A stretch of DNA of 64,000 nt. Origin: Varroa destructor. Taxonomy: Eukaryota; Arthropoda; Arachnida; Mesostigmata; Varroidae. The notes beneath the pieces were generated by a model. It saw only the letters and a program-made list of their open reading frames with translations, was not told the origin of the DNA and made no database searches. Made by a program: the position numbers and the translations under genes. Of this stretch, positions 47,065 to 59,822 are shown piece by piece (the first letter of the stretch is position 1; every line of letters starts with the position of its first letter). Location of the stretch: positions 16,955,037-17,019,036 of the forward strand of contig NW_019211454.1 of assembly GCF_002443255.2 (NCBI RefSeq). Direction: 5' to 3'.

Positions 47065-50000
47065 CTGAAAATAAGAAAGCATTGATAAAACGTATAAAAG
47101 TCGTATTTGTCATGGATAGAGCGCAAGCAACGAGCTAACGTATACATTGGCCCACAGGGGCACTTTAATGGCCGGATCTATCGGATATCTGTCGTGCCGC
47201 AATTCAACGCGCTTACTTAGTCATTTACACTCACTTCCGTACCGCTAAGCAGATGCAAACAAATTTTGTTTTTTAATTGGGACACGATCCGTAGCAGGTG
47301 TCGGATCCGGCAAAGGTTCATCGTGATGATCAACTATGTCTAAACCTGTTTTTCGTAATAATTTGGTCTGTGTAGTGTAGCTACAGGGGTGCAATTTTAG
47401 ACTGCACGCAAGTCCGATTGCGGGGTTCCGCCCACCATAGGCGTAAACTAGAGGTGAAGTAACCAAATAGCAGTTAGATCGCACACGTTACGGCTGAACT
47501 GTAATCACCTAGCGAGCTCACAATGATTTTGGGGGCAACTGTATAATTTTTTTGCCGAATATTCATTAGCTTTACCGGCTACTGGTTTAGTTTACACGAG
47601 CCTGACAAGCTATGCAGTTTATTCTTAATGGTAAAAACTTTCTCGGCTAGTAATATATTTGGCACATCTTTTGCCATGGTAAGCATATTCTTATTGTTTT
47701 TAACTAAGAAAAGAAACCTATTTTTCTCAAATGTAAATGTTAAGCCTTATCTAACTGTTAGCCTACTTTTGCTCGGTATCCTGATATCGTCTCTTTCCTA
47801 ATCGCTCTAATGTCACCCTGATCTTTACAAATTTTAATAGTTCTCTTACGTATTTTGTGGTCATTATCACGCATGCTTTATTTCCTTTGTCTTAAGTTAC
47901 CACTATAGCCCATATATCCGTAGATTGTGCAAATAAATTCTGGTAATATATTCGCTGTCAAACGAGATCCGTACAGCAGAAATAGTGTTTATGACATTTA
48001 GAGATAAATGCTCGTTACGTTCTGAATGTTGCTATGGTAGGATAATAGTAATTTTTATTAACGTACGTAAGTCCCATATGGAACTGCTAAGGTACGCTGT
48101 GGCGCCATATATTTCTGGGTGGCACTATATCTAAATTTTTCGTAAAAACCTCTTATCTGGGCTACGGTTCATAGGTTGTGCGCTGAAGATTGTAAACTGA
48201 AGATTAACGTTCGTTAACGAGGAAGATCGCAATGTTGCATGTATTGTTGAATCGTATGTATGTAACTATGTTATATAAATATATGCTTCAAACTTAAATC
48301 CAGTACTGCATTAATGTATGCTTTCAAGTGGCTTCAGATGGGGAGACTTCGCCTGCGTGCGAATAGCTACGCTGTTTTTTTTTTGTTTCGGATCTAGTAA
48401 TTCGAAATAATGTGGTCCCTAAAAGATGTTATGTTGTTGAAGACCCTGGAGCAAGTTTTTCGTAGAATCTAAATTTCAGCTAATGCGCTTGTTACGTTAC
48501 CGATGGATGCTCGTTTGACGTTAGATGTGATGTTTAATTGTGATCTAAAACGCCAAGGATCTTGCAACGGTCGCTAGTAAAAGGTCAAAAAGCTTCGAAT
48601 GTATTTAATATGTAATTTTTATCCCCAACGAATCAAAGAGTTGGTTAGAAATGAAGAACTTTTCAATGAAGTTTTTAATCTAGAGGTTACGGGTTTAAAA
48701 ACAAGATTCATGCTTATACCAGAGTGAATCAATCATCTGAAAGCCTGAAAGTTTTAAATTGAATTTATGGCTGGCTTGTCGATTATAATGCATATATATA
48801 ATATATATATATAGTATAATATCTGAGCAGCTATTGAAAGTATATGGATCAGTGTGTGCGATGTATAACTGTTCTCTACTTAGTCCTTTATATATAAATA
48901 ATGAGTCTTTTCTATCGCGTTCACCATATTATTTACTTTGCTGTATTTACTTTACTATAAGAACGGAGTTGCAAGTTGGTGGCAGAGAAGTCCTTGCGCC
49001 GCGGGATACGAAATCAAGCTCGTACCAACTGGACGGACGTTAACACGACACGATATAGTCCCATGGCCCTTCTGCGTATTCAACGTACCCATCCAATACG
49101 ATGCAAGATAAGTTGCATTGCCCAATATCGTACGATTTAGCTTAAGTACCGTTTAACGGTCTACGCTAGGGTTAGAAATTACCGCTTTTGCATAAGCTTT
49201 GAACTACCTACGATGATCAAAAACACTTTGTCTTTTGTCTTCGCAAGCTTTTACTAATTGCGAATATTCAAGTAGCTTGCTCAATTAACGTTCGCTGTTC
49301 TTACGAGCCATTTGAATACCATTTGATGACCGACAAAAATGGAAACCACCTCCACGTTAATACAAATACATTAGATTGTCCTAAACTCTACACACGGCAC
49401 TATTGCTACACATACCGGCACAGAACGGTTTTAAGTCCAGTTTCGCCAGTAAGCTTTCTGGCTGCTTCCAACATGAAACAAAGCGTGGTCCGTCTACGTC
49501 CGATCTTGAATTTCAATTATGTCCCCTTGTGCTTCTTAGTTCAGTGAGCGAACACGTTATCAGCGCCTTACTTTACAAGGACGTGCGTAAAATCTGCTTG
49601 GTATAGCGTCTCCTAAAATCAATGTTTTGCGGTCGTCGTTAAATGTATAATACCACCACTGTCAGGCTACGGGCAAAGCCATCAAAAATATATTTTGCAC
49701 TTGAAGTACACGAATGGTGCTCGATCCTCAGCTCTCATGGCCGTCCTGATGGTCCGAAATGCAAAGTGCGTATTAACAAATTTTGTACCTCTTTTCTCGG
49801 ACATCCCAGACAGAGCGTCTGTGTTTCCACGGTGCGCATAATTCAATTACAATCACTTTGATCCACCTGCCATAATAAAGTACCAACTTTGGTTTCCCCT
49901 CAACGCCGAATTCAAAATTCCGTTTACCAATTATCATTTATGGCAAGCTATTTTCCTGCCTTATTTTTCACCCCCCGGTTTCCCCTGCCTGCTATCTTCA

Positions 50001-50146
50001 ATGTAACCCCCATGGATCTAAATCAGCGAGATGGGACGTGATGCAGCGTTACACGTTGCTAGGTTACGCTTCTATCACGTGGTCTCGTCATCACTTTGTC
50101 ATTTGTCACTTAGCGCCGCGGTTCTGCCACCAACAGCGTATGACGG
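47065..50146. other. Lysozyme upstream region, gene-poor
   Basis: Should contain the lysozyme 5' non-coding exon and promoter, which I could not place. A minus-strand frame at 47484-47245 (DIVDHHDEPLPDPTPATDRV near its end) lacks an ATG. 48789-48815 is an (AT)n tract. The rest is AT-rich with short frames only. Confidence 0.35.
48789..48815. repeat. (AT)n tract
   Basis: Alternating AT with small interruptions, itself palindromic. Confidence 0.85.
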
Positions 50147-50149
50147 TAA

Positions 50150-50377
50150 CAGGCGGCGGCGCGACACGGCGGTTTGCCATTTCCCCCCGGTAACGAGGCC
50201 AGCTTGCAACCTATTGGCAACGGTAGCAGTACCATTAACAGTGGCACGCTAAAGCCTGAAGACAAGATTTCTGCTCTTGAGCGCTTCACTGACTGGAATC
50301 GCGTGCTAGCTGTTAGCAATGGCGCGTTTGGCCACCTGCAGACCCCTCGCCAGTGTTGTAACGTAGCGTCCTCATAA
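50150..50377 (+). CDS. Possible coding stretch in a GC-rich patch
   Basis: From an acceptor-like GGTAACAG a frame of 75 codons runs to TAA, reading PFPPGNEASLQPIGNGSSTI and then KPEDKISALERFTDWNRVLA. No ATG in frame, no clear donor and no recognised family. The patch 50030-50380 is GC-rich, so reduced stop frequency is a simpler explanation. Confidence 0.2.
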   Translation, partial: QAAARHGGLPFPPGNEASLQPIGNGSSTINSGTLKPEDKISALERFTDWNRVLAVSNGAFGHLQTPRQCCNVASS

Positions 50378-51627
50378 ATTTTTCATCTTCCGTTGTCACT
50401 GTTCATTTTAGCTATTTTAACGGCACAGTTAGGCTCCACAGGATATCATCTGAGAACTGCGTCTTCGTCGTCTTTGTCGAATAGTTCGCTTGCCCCGTTA
50501 TCGGTGATCGCAGTCATTGTCGACACGATTGCCCGCCTCCCCTAAACACCTCCAATTACAAAGGGAAAGGAAAGGAAAAAGAAAAAACGGAGAGAGAAAA
50601 GCCGCTGTTATGGCGTCTCTTTAAGCATTGGGGCAATTTTGTCAAGTTGGTAGTTCTCCGCGACAGCAAAAGGAGCAGCTGCAGCATCTGTATTGAACAG
50701 AAGTGGAAAAGCAGTTAAGGGCATGAAACAGACTGAAAATCGTGTCGGGGCAGCGTTTCTAATGATCATTTGTCAAGAACGGGGTTCACACGGGAAAATC
50801 AGCTACTGAAGCATTAGGGGGAAATATTGTATTTAGATTTTGATAGAGAAATGCAGTGCTATATGAGTTATTGGAAAATGCCTAAATGATAGCCACAACG
50901 GTTGCTACAGACGATGGATTGAAAACTTTCTGTAGTGATTAATATTTGATGATAAGCTTAGAATAATTAAGACGATACAGAGCATGACGATTATGTCGCC
51001 TTGTAGGGTTTATATAACTCTATCGGGTTCAAGACAATGTGCTTCAGAAGAAAAACAAACGAGTTGGTGCCCGACCTGGGCATTTTCTCATAGTACCTCC
51101 CTTAAAATATAGCCTGACATAGGGATTGTCCATGTTATCAGTGAGATGCCTATTGAGTGCTGCCTAAATCATTTTTGTCCTACCGAACGCCTTGAAAGAG
51201 CAGTGCGAATCGACGGCAGTTGTTTGGGGTTTTGTTGCGATATGCCGTTGTCGTATTCTGAATAACATGAGATGAAATCTGGAATAAGTTCATTACGTTT
51301 TGTAAAGCTAGCTGTTCCTTTCGTCTTCAAACGATACGTTTAACTGCGCCTTAAAGCGGCCACTTCGACGTGTGGCGTGACGTTTTTCCTACTCCGGAGC
51401 CAGAGGGTATACCGCGACAACTGTTGCACGTGTGAAAGCGTATGGCTTTGTATCTCGTTTTTTCTAGAGCAAAAATCAGATCAGCTAGTTAAGTGGGCTC
51501 CAGTTTCGATGATGCAGAGCCTCATATGAAAAAATTCTCGATCAGACCACTATAACGCATGCGAATTATCTACAACTTCGCTACTTCTGAACATCGTGCA
51601 CCAATCAAATTTATAAGCGGGTAATCC
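50378..51627. other. No gene seen
   Basis: Includes a purine-rich run near 50565-50600 (GGGAAAGGAAAGGAAAAAGA and onwards). No supported exon or structured repeat. Confidence 0.4.
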
Positions 51628-51948
51628 ATGTGCAGAAAAGCAAAAAGTGTCCAGCCGAAGAAGATAACGACGACAATAAATATCAGTGTCAGACAACAGA
51701 CTTGCAAGCCGAGGCGGGCATCAAAGCCGCTCATGAGGTCAGATAACATCGACCGATATGCGAGTCGCGTTTACGTAACAGCTGCACATGATTTCTTCCG
51801 TCATGTCGGCCGCACGCAAACACTACCAAACTTGAATCTGGCTTCGTGGGAAAAAGTAGAGAAAGAAATACAGATAAAACCGAAGAGGAAAAATCGATTC
51901 CAGACATTGGCCGTTGCGAAAGCATCCGCGGCGATGGGACAGCATTAG
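51628..51948 (+). CDS. 106-codon ATG frame, strongly basic product, doubtful
   Basis: Uninterrupted ATG-to-TAG frame beginning MCRKAKSVQPKKITTTINIS. It has many Lys/Arg residues and a middle reading SRVYVTAAHDFFRHVGRTQT. No domain, splice support or poly(A) signal. It sits in a GC-richer patch (51300-52250) where other short frames also stay open. Confidence 0.25.
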   Translation: MCRKAKSVQPKKITTTINISVRQQTCKPRRASKPLMRSDNIDRYASRVYVTAAHDFFRHVGRTQTLPNLNLASWEKVEKEIQIKPKRKNRFQTLAVAKASAAMGQH

Positions 51949-52703
51949 CCTGCAGCACCCGTTACCCGCAGCTCGATATCAGACTGTTCGCGCTTCCGGC
52001 TCTGCCGATGAGCTAACGACAATTACCTTTGCTTCCGATGAGGGCAACAGCATAGAGCAAAGCGGATGAGCGGTCGTTCAGGCGGGCGCGAAGAAACGAC
52101 AACTTAGAGTCGCCAACCCAGCACACCGACGTTATATTGACGTTAATGAAGCCCTCCGCCGGTGACTAGAGCTGCCCGGTCGGTTCAATGGGACGATAAA
52201 GATCAACAGGGAAGGTGGTGTAATCGTCCCGAACGGCGTAATGACTATTTGTGTTATGACAGCAGAAACAAGGATAAGTAAACGCGGAGAATACTTAACA
52301 GTAGAGTCGTGGATTCAGACTTTAACCGCTTTCCTAGCCAATTACATACCGCAGCATATACGCTACCGCTATAACGATGACAGTAGGATTATGTATAAAA
52401 TAATAAGGTTTTCGTCCCGTATAATTTTCATACAATGTAATGCGAATATCGTCATGGCTACGCAGGCCAACGAAAAATATCACCATCAGCTTGAGTTCGC
52501 AATTGCAGCAAGTCAAGGTCGTGGCATAGGTCTAGTATAGAATTCACTTCTTCAGAAAACTGTGTGTACACACGCGCACACTGACGCGTGATACATGCAA
52601 AAGCTGTTAGGCTCACAATGGACTTGTGAGAGAAGATCCTTGTGCTTGCCAAGCCGATAGTAACAAAGTGGCAACGTAAACAAACAAAAAGACTGACGAA
52701 ACT

Positions 52704-53344
52704 ATGCTCACGTATCCAAACGACTCTCACTCGTTTGTCGGATCAGTGAGGTTACAGGATAGTGGACTACGATGTTTACATGTCCATAATGAACATAGGA
52801 AATACTGCGTCTTAAATATTGCATTGCACGTTTTCTCAACGAAACAATCACCGTTGTGTCGACGCGGAAGGTTTTTGGTACCGAGAATGCTTCATTATAG
52901 TTTAGAGTTTCCTGGTCAGATTACACTGTGTCTGTCGAATTGTACTCCATTGCTGATCGAAATCTCAATGGATTTTTTCGATGTAATCTTTGTTAGGCCC
53001 GTAACAGGCACTATACCGAAACTGCATAGAATTGCTATTGAAATGAAGCCCTTTACTTCACACTGTTCTGCGTATGCCACTATACAGGATAATAGAGTTC
53101 GCAAATTGATAGTTTTTCGTAGTAGATGGATAGCATTGCTGTGTTCCGTATTTCCCAACGTGCAAAAAGTAATACAATTTTGATACCATTGATTAATGTT
53201 GGCCTGATCAACGAATGGGGCATATAGGCACCGTATATCACGACCTTTCGCTAATTTCACAGTCTGAAAATAGATCCGTTTGTATCGACGTACATCGGTC
53301 ATTGAGAAACTGAAAAGAAAAAAAATAATTTTGACCGATTTCAT
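52704..53344. other. Overlapping antisense open frames
   Basis: A 159-codon plus frame (52704-53183) and a 142-codon minus frame (53344-52916) overlap by more than 260 bp. The minus frame is preceded by strong acceptor-like tracts (TTTTTTTTCTTTTCAG, and GGATCTATTTTCAG just inside), and a possible upstream minus exon (53523 to about 53410, donor GCACT|GTGAGA, phase 0) would fit the second acceptor. The minus reading includes TFCTLGNTEHSNAIHLLRKT. At most one strand is likely coding, and I recognise neither. Confidence 0.25.
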
Positions 53345-54179
53345 TCAAAACAAAACACTATGATATGGTCCTTTGTTAGATAGATGGGTCGGTTTTGAAT
53401 TCGTCTCACAGTGCCCGAAAGCGAATGTTTATTGTCGCTCAACGTAAACCCAAAACTTGAACACGCAGGACATTCGCGCGAGCGCTTCAACCAGATTCCA
53501 TAGCTCAAGATAAGCGACTTCATATGCTTGCCGATGTCTATTACTGATTCTCAACGGTTCTAAACGTTTTGTGTCATTTATATTTTTCCTATAAGATAGA
53601 TTGTATAAGACGAATTAGTTTAACAGTGCATAGACGGTTGGAAACGAGGTCTTCGTCAGACGTGCGACCAACGTATCCAAAAACGGATAAAAGTGGCAGA
53701 AAAAATATTTTTCAGTGGGCAGCTCATCCGCTATACGCAATCGGCTTCGTGTTGCCAATGAGCATTTTTCTTGTTTTTACTTTTATATAAGATGTGTGTG
53801 AATAATAAATAGATCGAAAGAGCAGACACACACATATTGCAATGTACCGAAATACCTGCGGCTTTATCGACCCGCTAGATCGGTGGTGTGTGAAGAGCGT
53901 CAACAGACATTTTCATCATCATAAACCAATTCGCCGGGGCAACGAAGTTCGAATGCAGTCTAATGATATTTCGCCCCACCTGGGCCCTGCTTCACTAATA
54001 TATCAAGTTTTGGGCCATTAATTAAGTAATGGTAACAAAAAACAAAAGAGCATGCTTTTGCTGAGTTTTCACAACGGAAAGACTCGTCACGGCGGGGATA
54101 GTATTCCAACAATGTCACCTTGAGCTCGCTTTACATCGACGCCACCTCAGACCAATCTCAATTAACGAGACAGCGACAC

Positions 54180-54235
54180 TTTTTAGCATTGATATCATCA
54201 ATGCTAAAAAATGCGTTTGAAACAATGCGTTTGAA
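54180..54235. repeat. 14-bp-arm hairpin followed by a 13-bp tandem repeat
   Basis: TTTTTAGCATTGAT (54180-54193) and ATCAATGCTAAAAA (54197-54210) pair perfectly around ATC. Immediately after, AATGCGTTTGAAA is repeated with a 13-bp period. Confidence 0.85.
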
Positions 54236-57200
54236 AAAGGTCCATTTGCTGCGGATGACGGCGATCAGTGGCACTAATTGATTTCTATGACCCGATATAA
54301 CCACGTTTTTTCGGGTACATGTGGAATAAGTGTAGCAATCTCAGTGGCAACTCTTGCGCGGGTTCAAGTTAAATTTATATGCATATTGGAGCGCTAAAAC
54401 CCATCAGTTTTCCTGATATAAGTGGACTGTACGGCGTGATTCCATCATCCCATCGCAAAGCGTGACTAAATCGACTTTTCAGTATGATACCTAAAACTAG
54501 CTGCGGATTGTACAATTAATCGAGCCTTGAGGGATCAGCGAGCCTCTTTTGTTAGACAGAAACATGCTCATAGGATATAACAAAATTCTACTGAAATATC
54601 CGACACTGGAAGGTCATTTAACTGCGCCTTTAGCAACGCTTTACGATTTTATACAAATAAGGAGACTGAAAATGGAAATGATTTCTTCAAATTCGTTCCG
54701 CTCCACCACACGCGGTGTACGTGAGTCAAAAGCCAGATATAGTCTGGCGCCTATTTTCGAAAGTTAACGGTGAACAGAAGGAAAACGAAAAATCTTAAAA
54801 AGAGCAAACATCTGACAGAATACACAGTTTGTTTAGTAAAGCTATAGCAAGGGTAACCCACCCCAAGATGAACGGCCATGGTGATCGTATGCGAATTAGG
54901 GCGCTTCACTTCCACTCACATTCACAATTGTAATTGACGCAACCCGCCACGCCGACTCCTTTTACTAGGCATGATGGCCTTAGGCTCAATATTCAATGTA
55001 CGGAATCGTTCAAATATAAACTTTCGAGCTTTATGTTTGGCACTTCTGCGCTAATTAAGCATTACTTCAGACAGTCGATCCCCAGCACAGAACGAACCAT
55101 CTGCCCCCGTTATATGCACTTGGCCTTGCTGGTATATTGATCACGTCTCATTCATAGACATGAAAGCAGATCTACGGCTTGGTCCTGATAAACAGGCGTC
55201 AGTGTCCTTTCTCTTTGCGGTTCCGACTATGCTGACTGTTCGAGGCACACGCGTCCTGTGATAGCCTTGAATGATGAATTTTCCACATATAAGTAACCTC
55301 TCAGTTCAACATATCATTTACGTTTATATTATTGCTTGTGTAACGATAAGTTGCCCTTAAGCGTGTAGGTTCAAATGTGGACCATTACGGATTAAAACAA
55401 GTGTACGGCTGATGCAGGTCGTATCTCGCTTTTGTGCACGTAGCGGAAGCGTGCATGGTAAACTAAAAATGGTCAGTGATGATACATTTTTTTTGCTGTG
55501 CTTCCTGGGCCGGCTTTCTTCGCTGTTTGAAATTTAAAGAGGGCTCAATCCACGCTGTGATTCCACTACACAGCGCCACCAAGGGCGGCTACGGATGTAG
55601 ACGCGGACACAAGAACTGCGTGAGCCGTTGATCCTGTACCGATATGGGATACAAGCAAATGTTTTTGTTATCGTTCTTGCTGCTGTCGTTGTTATTATTG
55701 TTCTCCTACTGATGCTGTTCCTGATGATTTTCTCGCCAAATCTGTAGTCCCTGGCTTATGAGATTGGCGCGTGGCAGGTTGTAGCCCGGACTGCCTGGCA
55801 TCATAACATATACAGATAGGCATCGGTCGGATTTTTGCCGGATTCATAGGCGAAATATGTAGGCATATGGATGGGCTTATTTATAGTAAATGATATAGTA
55901 AAAAAAAAAAGTTCCAATGGGCTTTATTAGAAGAGAGCGTCGCAGTTGGTTAACTACCCACTCATCTATTATTTCCCTTCTCCTAATTTCACTCGCCAAT
56001 ATACTTGCTTTGAACACAGTTTACCATATTTGTCTGGCACAAGAAACCGGGGGTCACTGAAAAGTCATGACCTGCTCATATAGTATTGTAGTTTTGCTGC
56101 CTGTATAAATTGTCTAGATGACCTTTAGACTGTTCTTAGCCAGCACTCAAGCAATCGTTGTCAATTATGGGGTAAAATTGATTTAACAAAATTCAGCGAT
56201 AGCGATAGTTGGACGGACGTACAATGTGACGCTCAGCGAACTAAGCCGTTATTGCCGCTTTATAGTCACAAAAAGGATTTAATGCATAAAACTAGCAATC
56301 AGGTTTTTGCCTTTGTACGCGGAAAAGTCCCGTGGGTAAGAGCGGTGGCAAACATCCGGACCCAGTGCCCCTGCCCACTTGATATCTACCTGCTGATCAA
56401 AATGGTGTTAAAAAAGCAGTAATATGATTGCTTCTTTGGACGATCTACCAATTCCATTACAGTAGACGAACTTCAGGTGGATTGTGTAATGCGTATAGGA
56501 TACGGTCAAACAAAGGAGACGAAATAATGATTTACATACGCCTGCATGTGAAAGCAGCGGCGGCGATAATTTTTTTTTTCGTAAATAACAAGTCAAAGTA
56601 ATCAATAGCATCAAATATCAAAGAATCTTCGTCGAAGAGAAAGCGAAGAAAAGGGAAATAGACCTGTCTTCAGGGCTTTTTATCTGCAAACGCATGGACT
56701 ATTAGATTTGACGGGCATTACGGACCCATAGGCAATGCTGAAAATGGAGCTCATTCGTTCCGCCGACGACGAGACGTCAACAAGAACGAAGCAATCTTAT
56801 AGAGTTTCGGTGGAGCCATCTTCTTTCCCAGTTCTCCTATAATTTACACACTCAAAACGGATTATTTTGATACGTCCTAGATATTACACGACTGGTGTGA
56901 TCGACTAAAGAAACAAAATACATTACGATAGCCGTGGGGCCAAGACCAAGCATAAAAGACATGGGATTAGCTCTCGTCAGTTTCTAAAAGTCTAGATAGC
57001 GCGATGGGTCGCGCTCAAACTTTGATGCTGAAGTCGTCGTACTTAACGATGCCGCCGAGCGTCATTATTGCCAACTCCGCCACGGTCGCCTCCTATTAAA
57101 AATTTGACGGACTTCAGCTGCGACGAGCCGAACGAGCATAGCTGGGCGAAAGCCTGTTACCCGGTTGTAGATTCGCCAAAAGTTATTGGTCACAGGTGAC

Positions 57201-59102
57201 TGGCAAAGACATCGAACGCTGTAGCAGCCAAAAGTCGGTGCAAAAATGGCTCCGCAAACCTACAGGTGATAGAAACGTCGCATTACTGCCTCAGGCATTC
57301 ATTTCGTGATTCGTAGTTTCTCTTTACTTTACTTTTACTAGTGTTCTTCTTTACTCTGGACGCCGTTGGAACTGGTCAGCTTCTGTGCGGGTGCTAAACC
57401 AACCCGGCTGTGACACTCAGGCGTTCCAGGCTGTCTACGGTACGAGCCTCCAATCGGCATCGTTCAGACGTCATCGCTTGATTCGATGTCTAACCTAATA
57501 GGATAAGTACCGTTAGAGGCAGAACTGACGGCGACCCGATATATGGCGTTGTTGATTCTTCGGCTTTTAAAATGATAGGAAATGAAGATTGGCATGATAC
57601 TGATGAAAAGCCCTTATTATACTTTTATTTTTATCGTAATTCTGTGGCATAACCATCGGCGTGAAATAGTGTGAACAAAACTGAAACAAATAATCAAGAC
57701 TACCAGCTGAAAATGCAGGCGGTCCGACTAAGATGATGATGAGCTGTATCTTTCGTTGTTTTGGCAGCTGACTCTTTATGGACGCGGACAGTCGTTTTAG
57801 GCCGCACAATTATATCATGGAATGGGAGGCCTTTGTACAAGATGCGTGGCTGCAAGGATCAGTTGTGTTGAATTCCTACAGTTTTTATTATAATATCCAG
57901 TGATAGATGATGGGCTGATTAGACAAAACAGCCGTCACCGAATAAGGATCCGCGTAAAGCCGAACGTCCTTAATGCCCCGGCACGAATAGCGAGCGACGA
58001 ATGTTGAAGCACGAACACTCGTCTGATTTTCGATTGACAACGAGCAAAAGTTTAGGGAAGAATGATATTACTTCATGGCATTCGTTCGTAGCAATATAAA
58101 ACGGTGCTAATTATTGCCAGTTGTTTGCGATTGTGGCGTTTCAAAATAACGAAAATCAAGAACCTTACATGCTTAACGGCACTGGCCTTAATATTAATGT
58201 ATAAGCACATAGAAAAAGTAGGCACGTGTAATTACTTGATACAATTTTTAATTGAAATGTTGATGTCCACAAAACGGTTCAAATAAATAAATGCGGAACA
58301 GTATACGACTCGCTCCAGACCGTGGAAAAAGTAATTAACAGAGAAACTTTAGACAATTTCTAGACTGAATCCTCCGCGTGTTGGTTTTCAAATATCTCTA
58401 TCGAACGGTTTGGTTTGATGTTTTCTACGCAACGAGTTAGTTTTATTGTGCGTCCCACAAGTACTTCATTTTCCTGTTATATTATATATGTATATATACC
58501 TATATACTTATATAGATATATATACCTGTATAGGTTAAGTGTAAACCGATTGATGCAAGAGCCAAGCCGCTCGTTAAATGCCTCTTCGTTGAAACTACGA
58601 GTCACACGCTCAGGTTTAATGTACTGGAACACAGAGACTTGCTTTAAGATAGAGAAGACAAGATCGATATTTATCGACTGTCCTTGCTACGATATGCATA
58701 ACCTCTACCAAGCTTCATGGAAATGAAGTAATTTATATCAAAGGATACGTGAAGTATATGCGATGGCATAACTGTTTATGATGTTGGACGTCACAAGAGA
58801 TGTTGGATGTCAGGTTATTGGAACGTTGTACTTTCCTACAAAATGTTTGATTGCAATGGATGCATGTGCATCATAAGCAACAAAAAAAACAAGGTCTTCC
58901 CTAGGCTTTGGTCTCAACTTAACCCGAATAGTGCATTTATTAGAAGTAGCGGGTGTATAATAACTATATTCCTTGATTCTAGGTTCTGCTCGCCCCCTTA
59001 ACAGGTATGTTAATTTCGTATAATAGCGCTTTTGCTTTTTTATTTCTATCCTGTATATAATATTTCAAAAAACTACTCTGCTTTCATCCCCAATTATGTA
59101 TC
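54236..59102. other. Gene-poor region with unlinked exon-like pieces
   Basis: A 72-codon plus frame (54549-54767; KILLKYPTLEGHLTAPLATL) and a short minus exon-like piece (57092-57015, acceptor TTTTTAATAG, reading EATVAELAIMTLGGIVKYDD to TGA) were noted. The 57.0-57.5 kb patch is GC-rich and stays open in more than one frame, so these are weak. 58478-58530 is an interrupted (AT)n tract. Confidence 0.3.
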
Positions 59103-59290
59103 TTATGTATGACGTTTTTCCTGAAGAAGACTGTCCGACTTTTGGTAAGTGACCGCGGACTGCGTTGAACCATCGGTGCCGTGATACATTGTTCTCGTCA
59201 GCGATGCGATCCGAGCAATCAACCGATATCCGAGGCCAATGTTCCTCCAGGCAAGCAGATAAATTTGTGAGATTTCAAAGGTGCTTGACA
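59103..59290 (-). CDS. Possible terminal exon, unrecognised
   Basis: A strong acceptor (TTAATTTTTACATTGTTTCAG) is followed in phase 1 by 62 codons to TAA: SSTFEISQIYLLAWRNIGLG, then RLIARIASLTRTMYHGTDGS. Good codon appearance, no recognised domain. The upstream exon was not found; frames at 60844-60608 and 61103-60915 on the same strand are open but do not join in phase. Confidence 0.35.
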
Positions 59291-59655
59291 CTGAAACAAT
59301 GTAAAAATTAAGACCTTTCAGTGAATCCGGCCCTGATAACCGCCTTTCTTGTACCTCGCTAGCATTATGATGACGATATGTCGTCATGTTCTGGTCGTTT
59401 GCATTCGTTTACATATGTGTCTCGATAAAAACTATTACTCCATATACAGCAGGAAGACAAAAAGCTGACTGGCTGCTGCCATTTTGAAATACCACCACCG
59501 ATGCATACCTACAGGCCACCCTATAGAACAGAAGAATCTTACTATAGCATGATCTCATGATTCTCCATGATTTGTCTATTGAGAGAGGACATTTACATAT
59601 ACAAGAAAATGCGGTTGCGATATCATACCAGATCGAATCTTGTCTTCCTTTTTAG

Positions 59656-59822
59656 GTTTGTATGCTTGCGCGCACACCCTGATCACTTATTACGCATCGT
59701 TTGAGTTTGAACTGACTTCAATGCAACGGCATGTGACCGAGATATTCAGTGCTAACTCGTACCAAATGGAGCTCGCAAGTGCAGTTCGTAACGAAGTTCC
59801 CCTTCAAAGTAGAAAATACTGA
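59656..59822 (+). CDS. Possible terminal exon, unrecognised
   Basis: A strong pyrimidine-rich acceptor (CTTGTCTTCCTTTTTAG) is followed in phase 1 by LYACAHTLITYYASFEFELT and AVRNEVPLQSRKY, then TGA. No upstream partner found and no family recognised. Confidence 0.3.

Noticed and set aside
56990..57560. Several plausible minus-strand readings in a GC-rich patch
   Set aside because: Two different frames read equally well over the same bases, so no exon can be supported.
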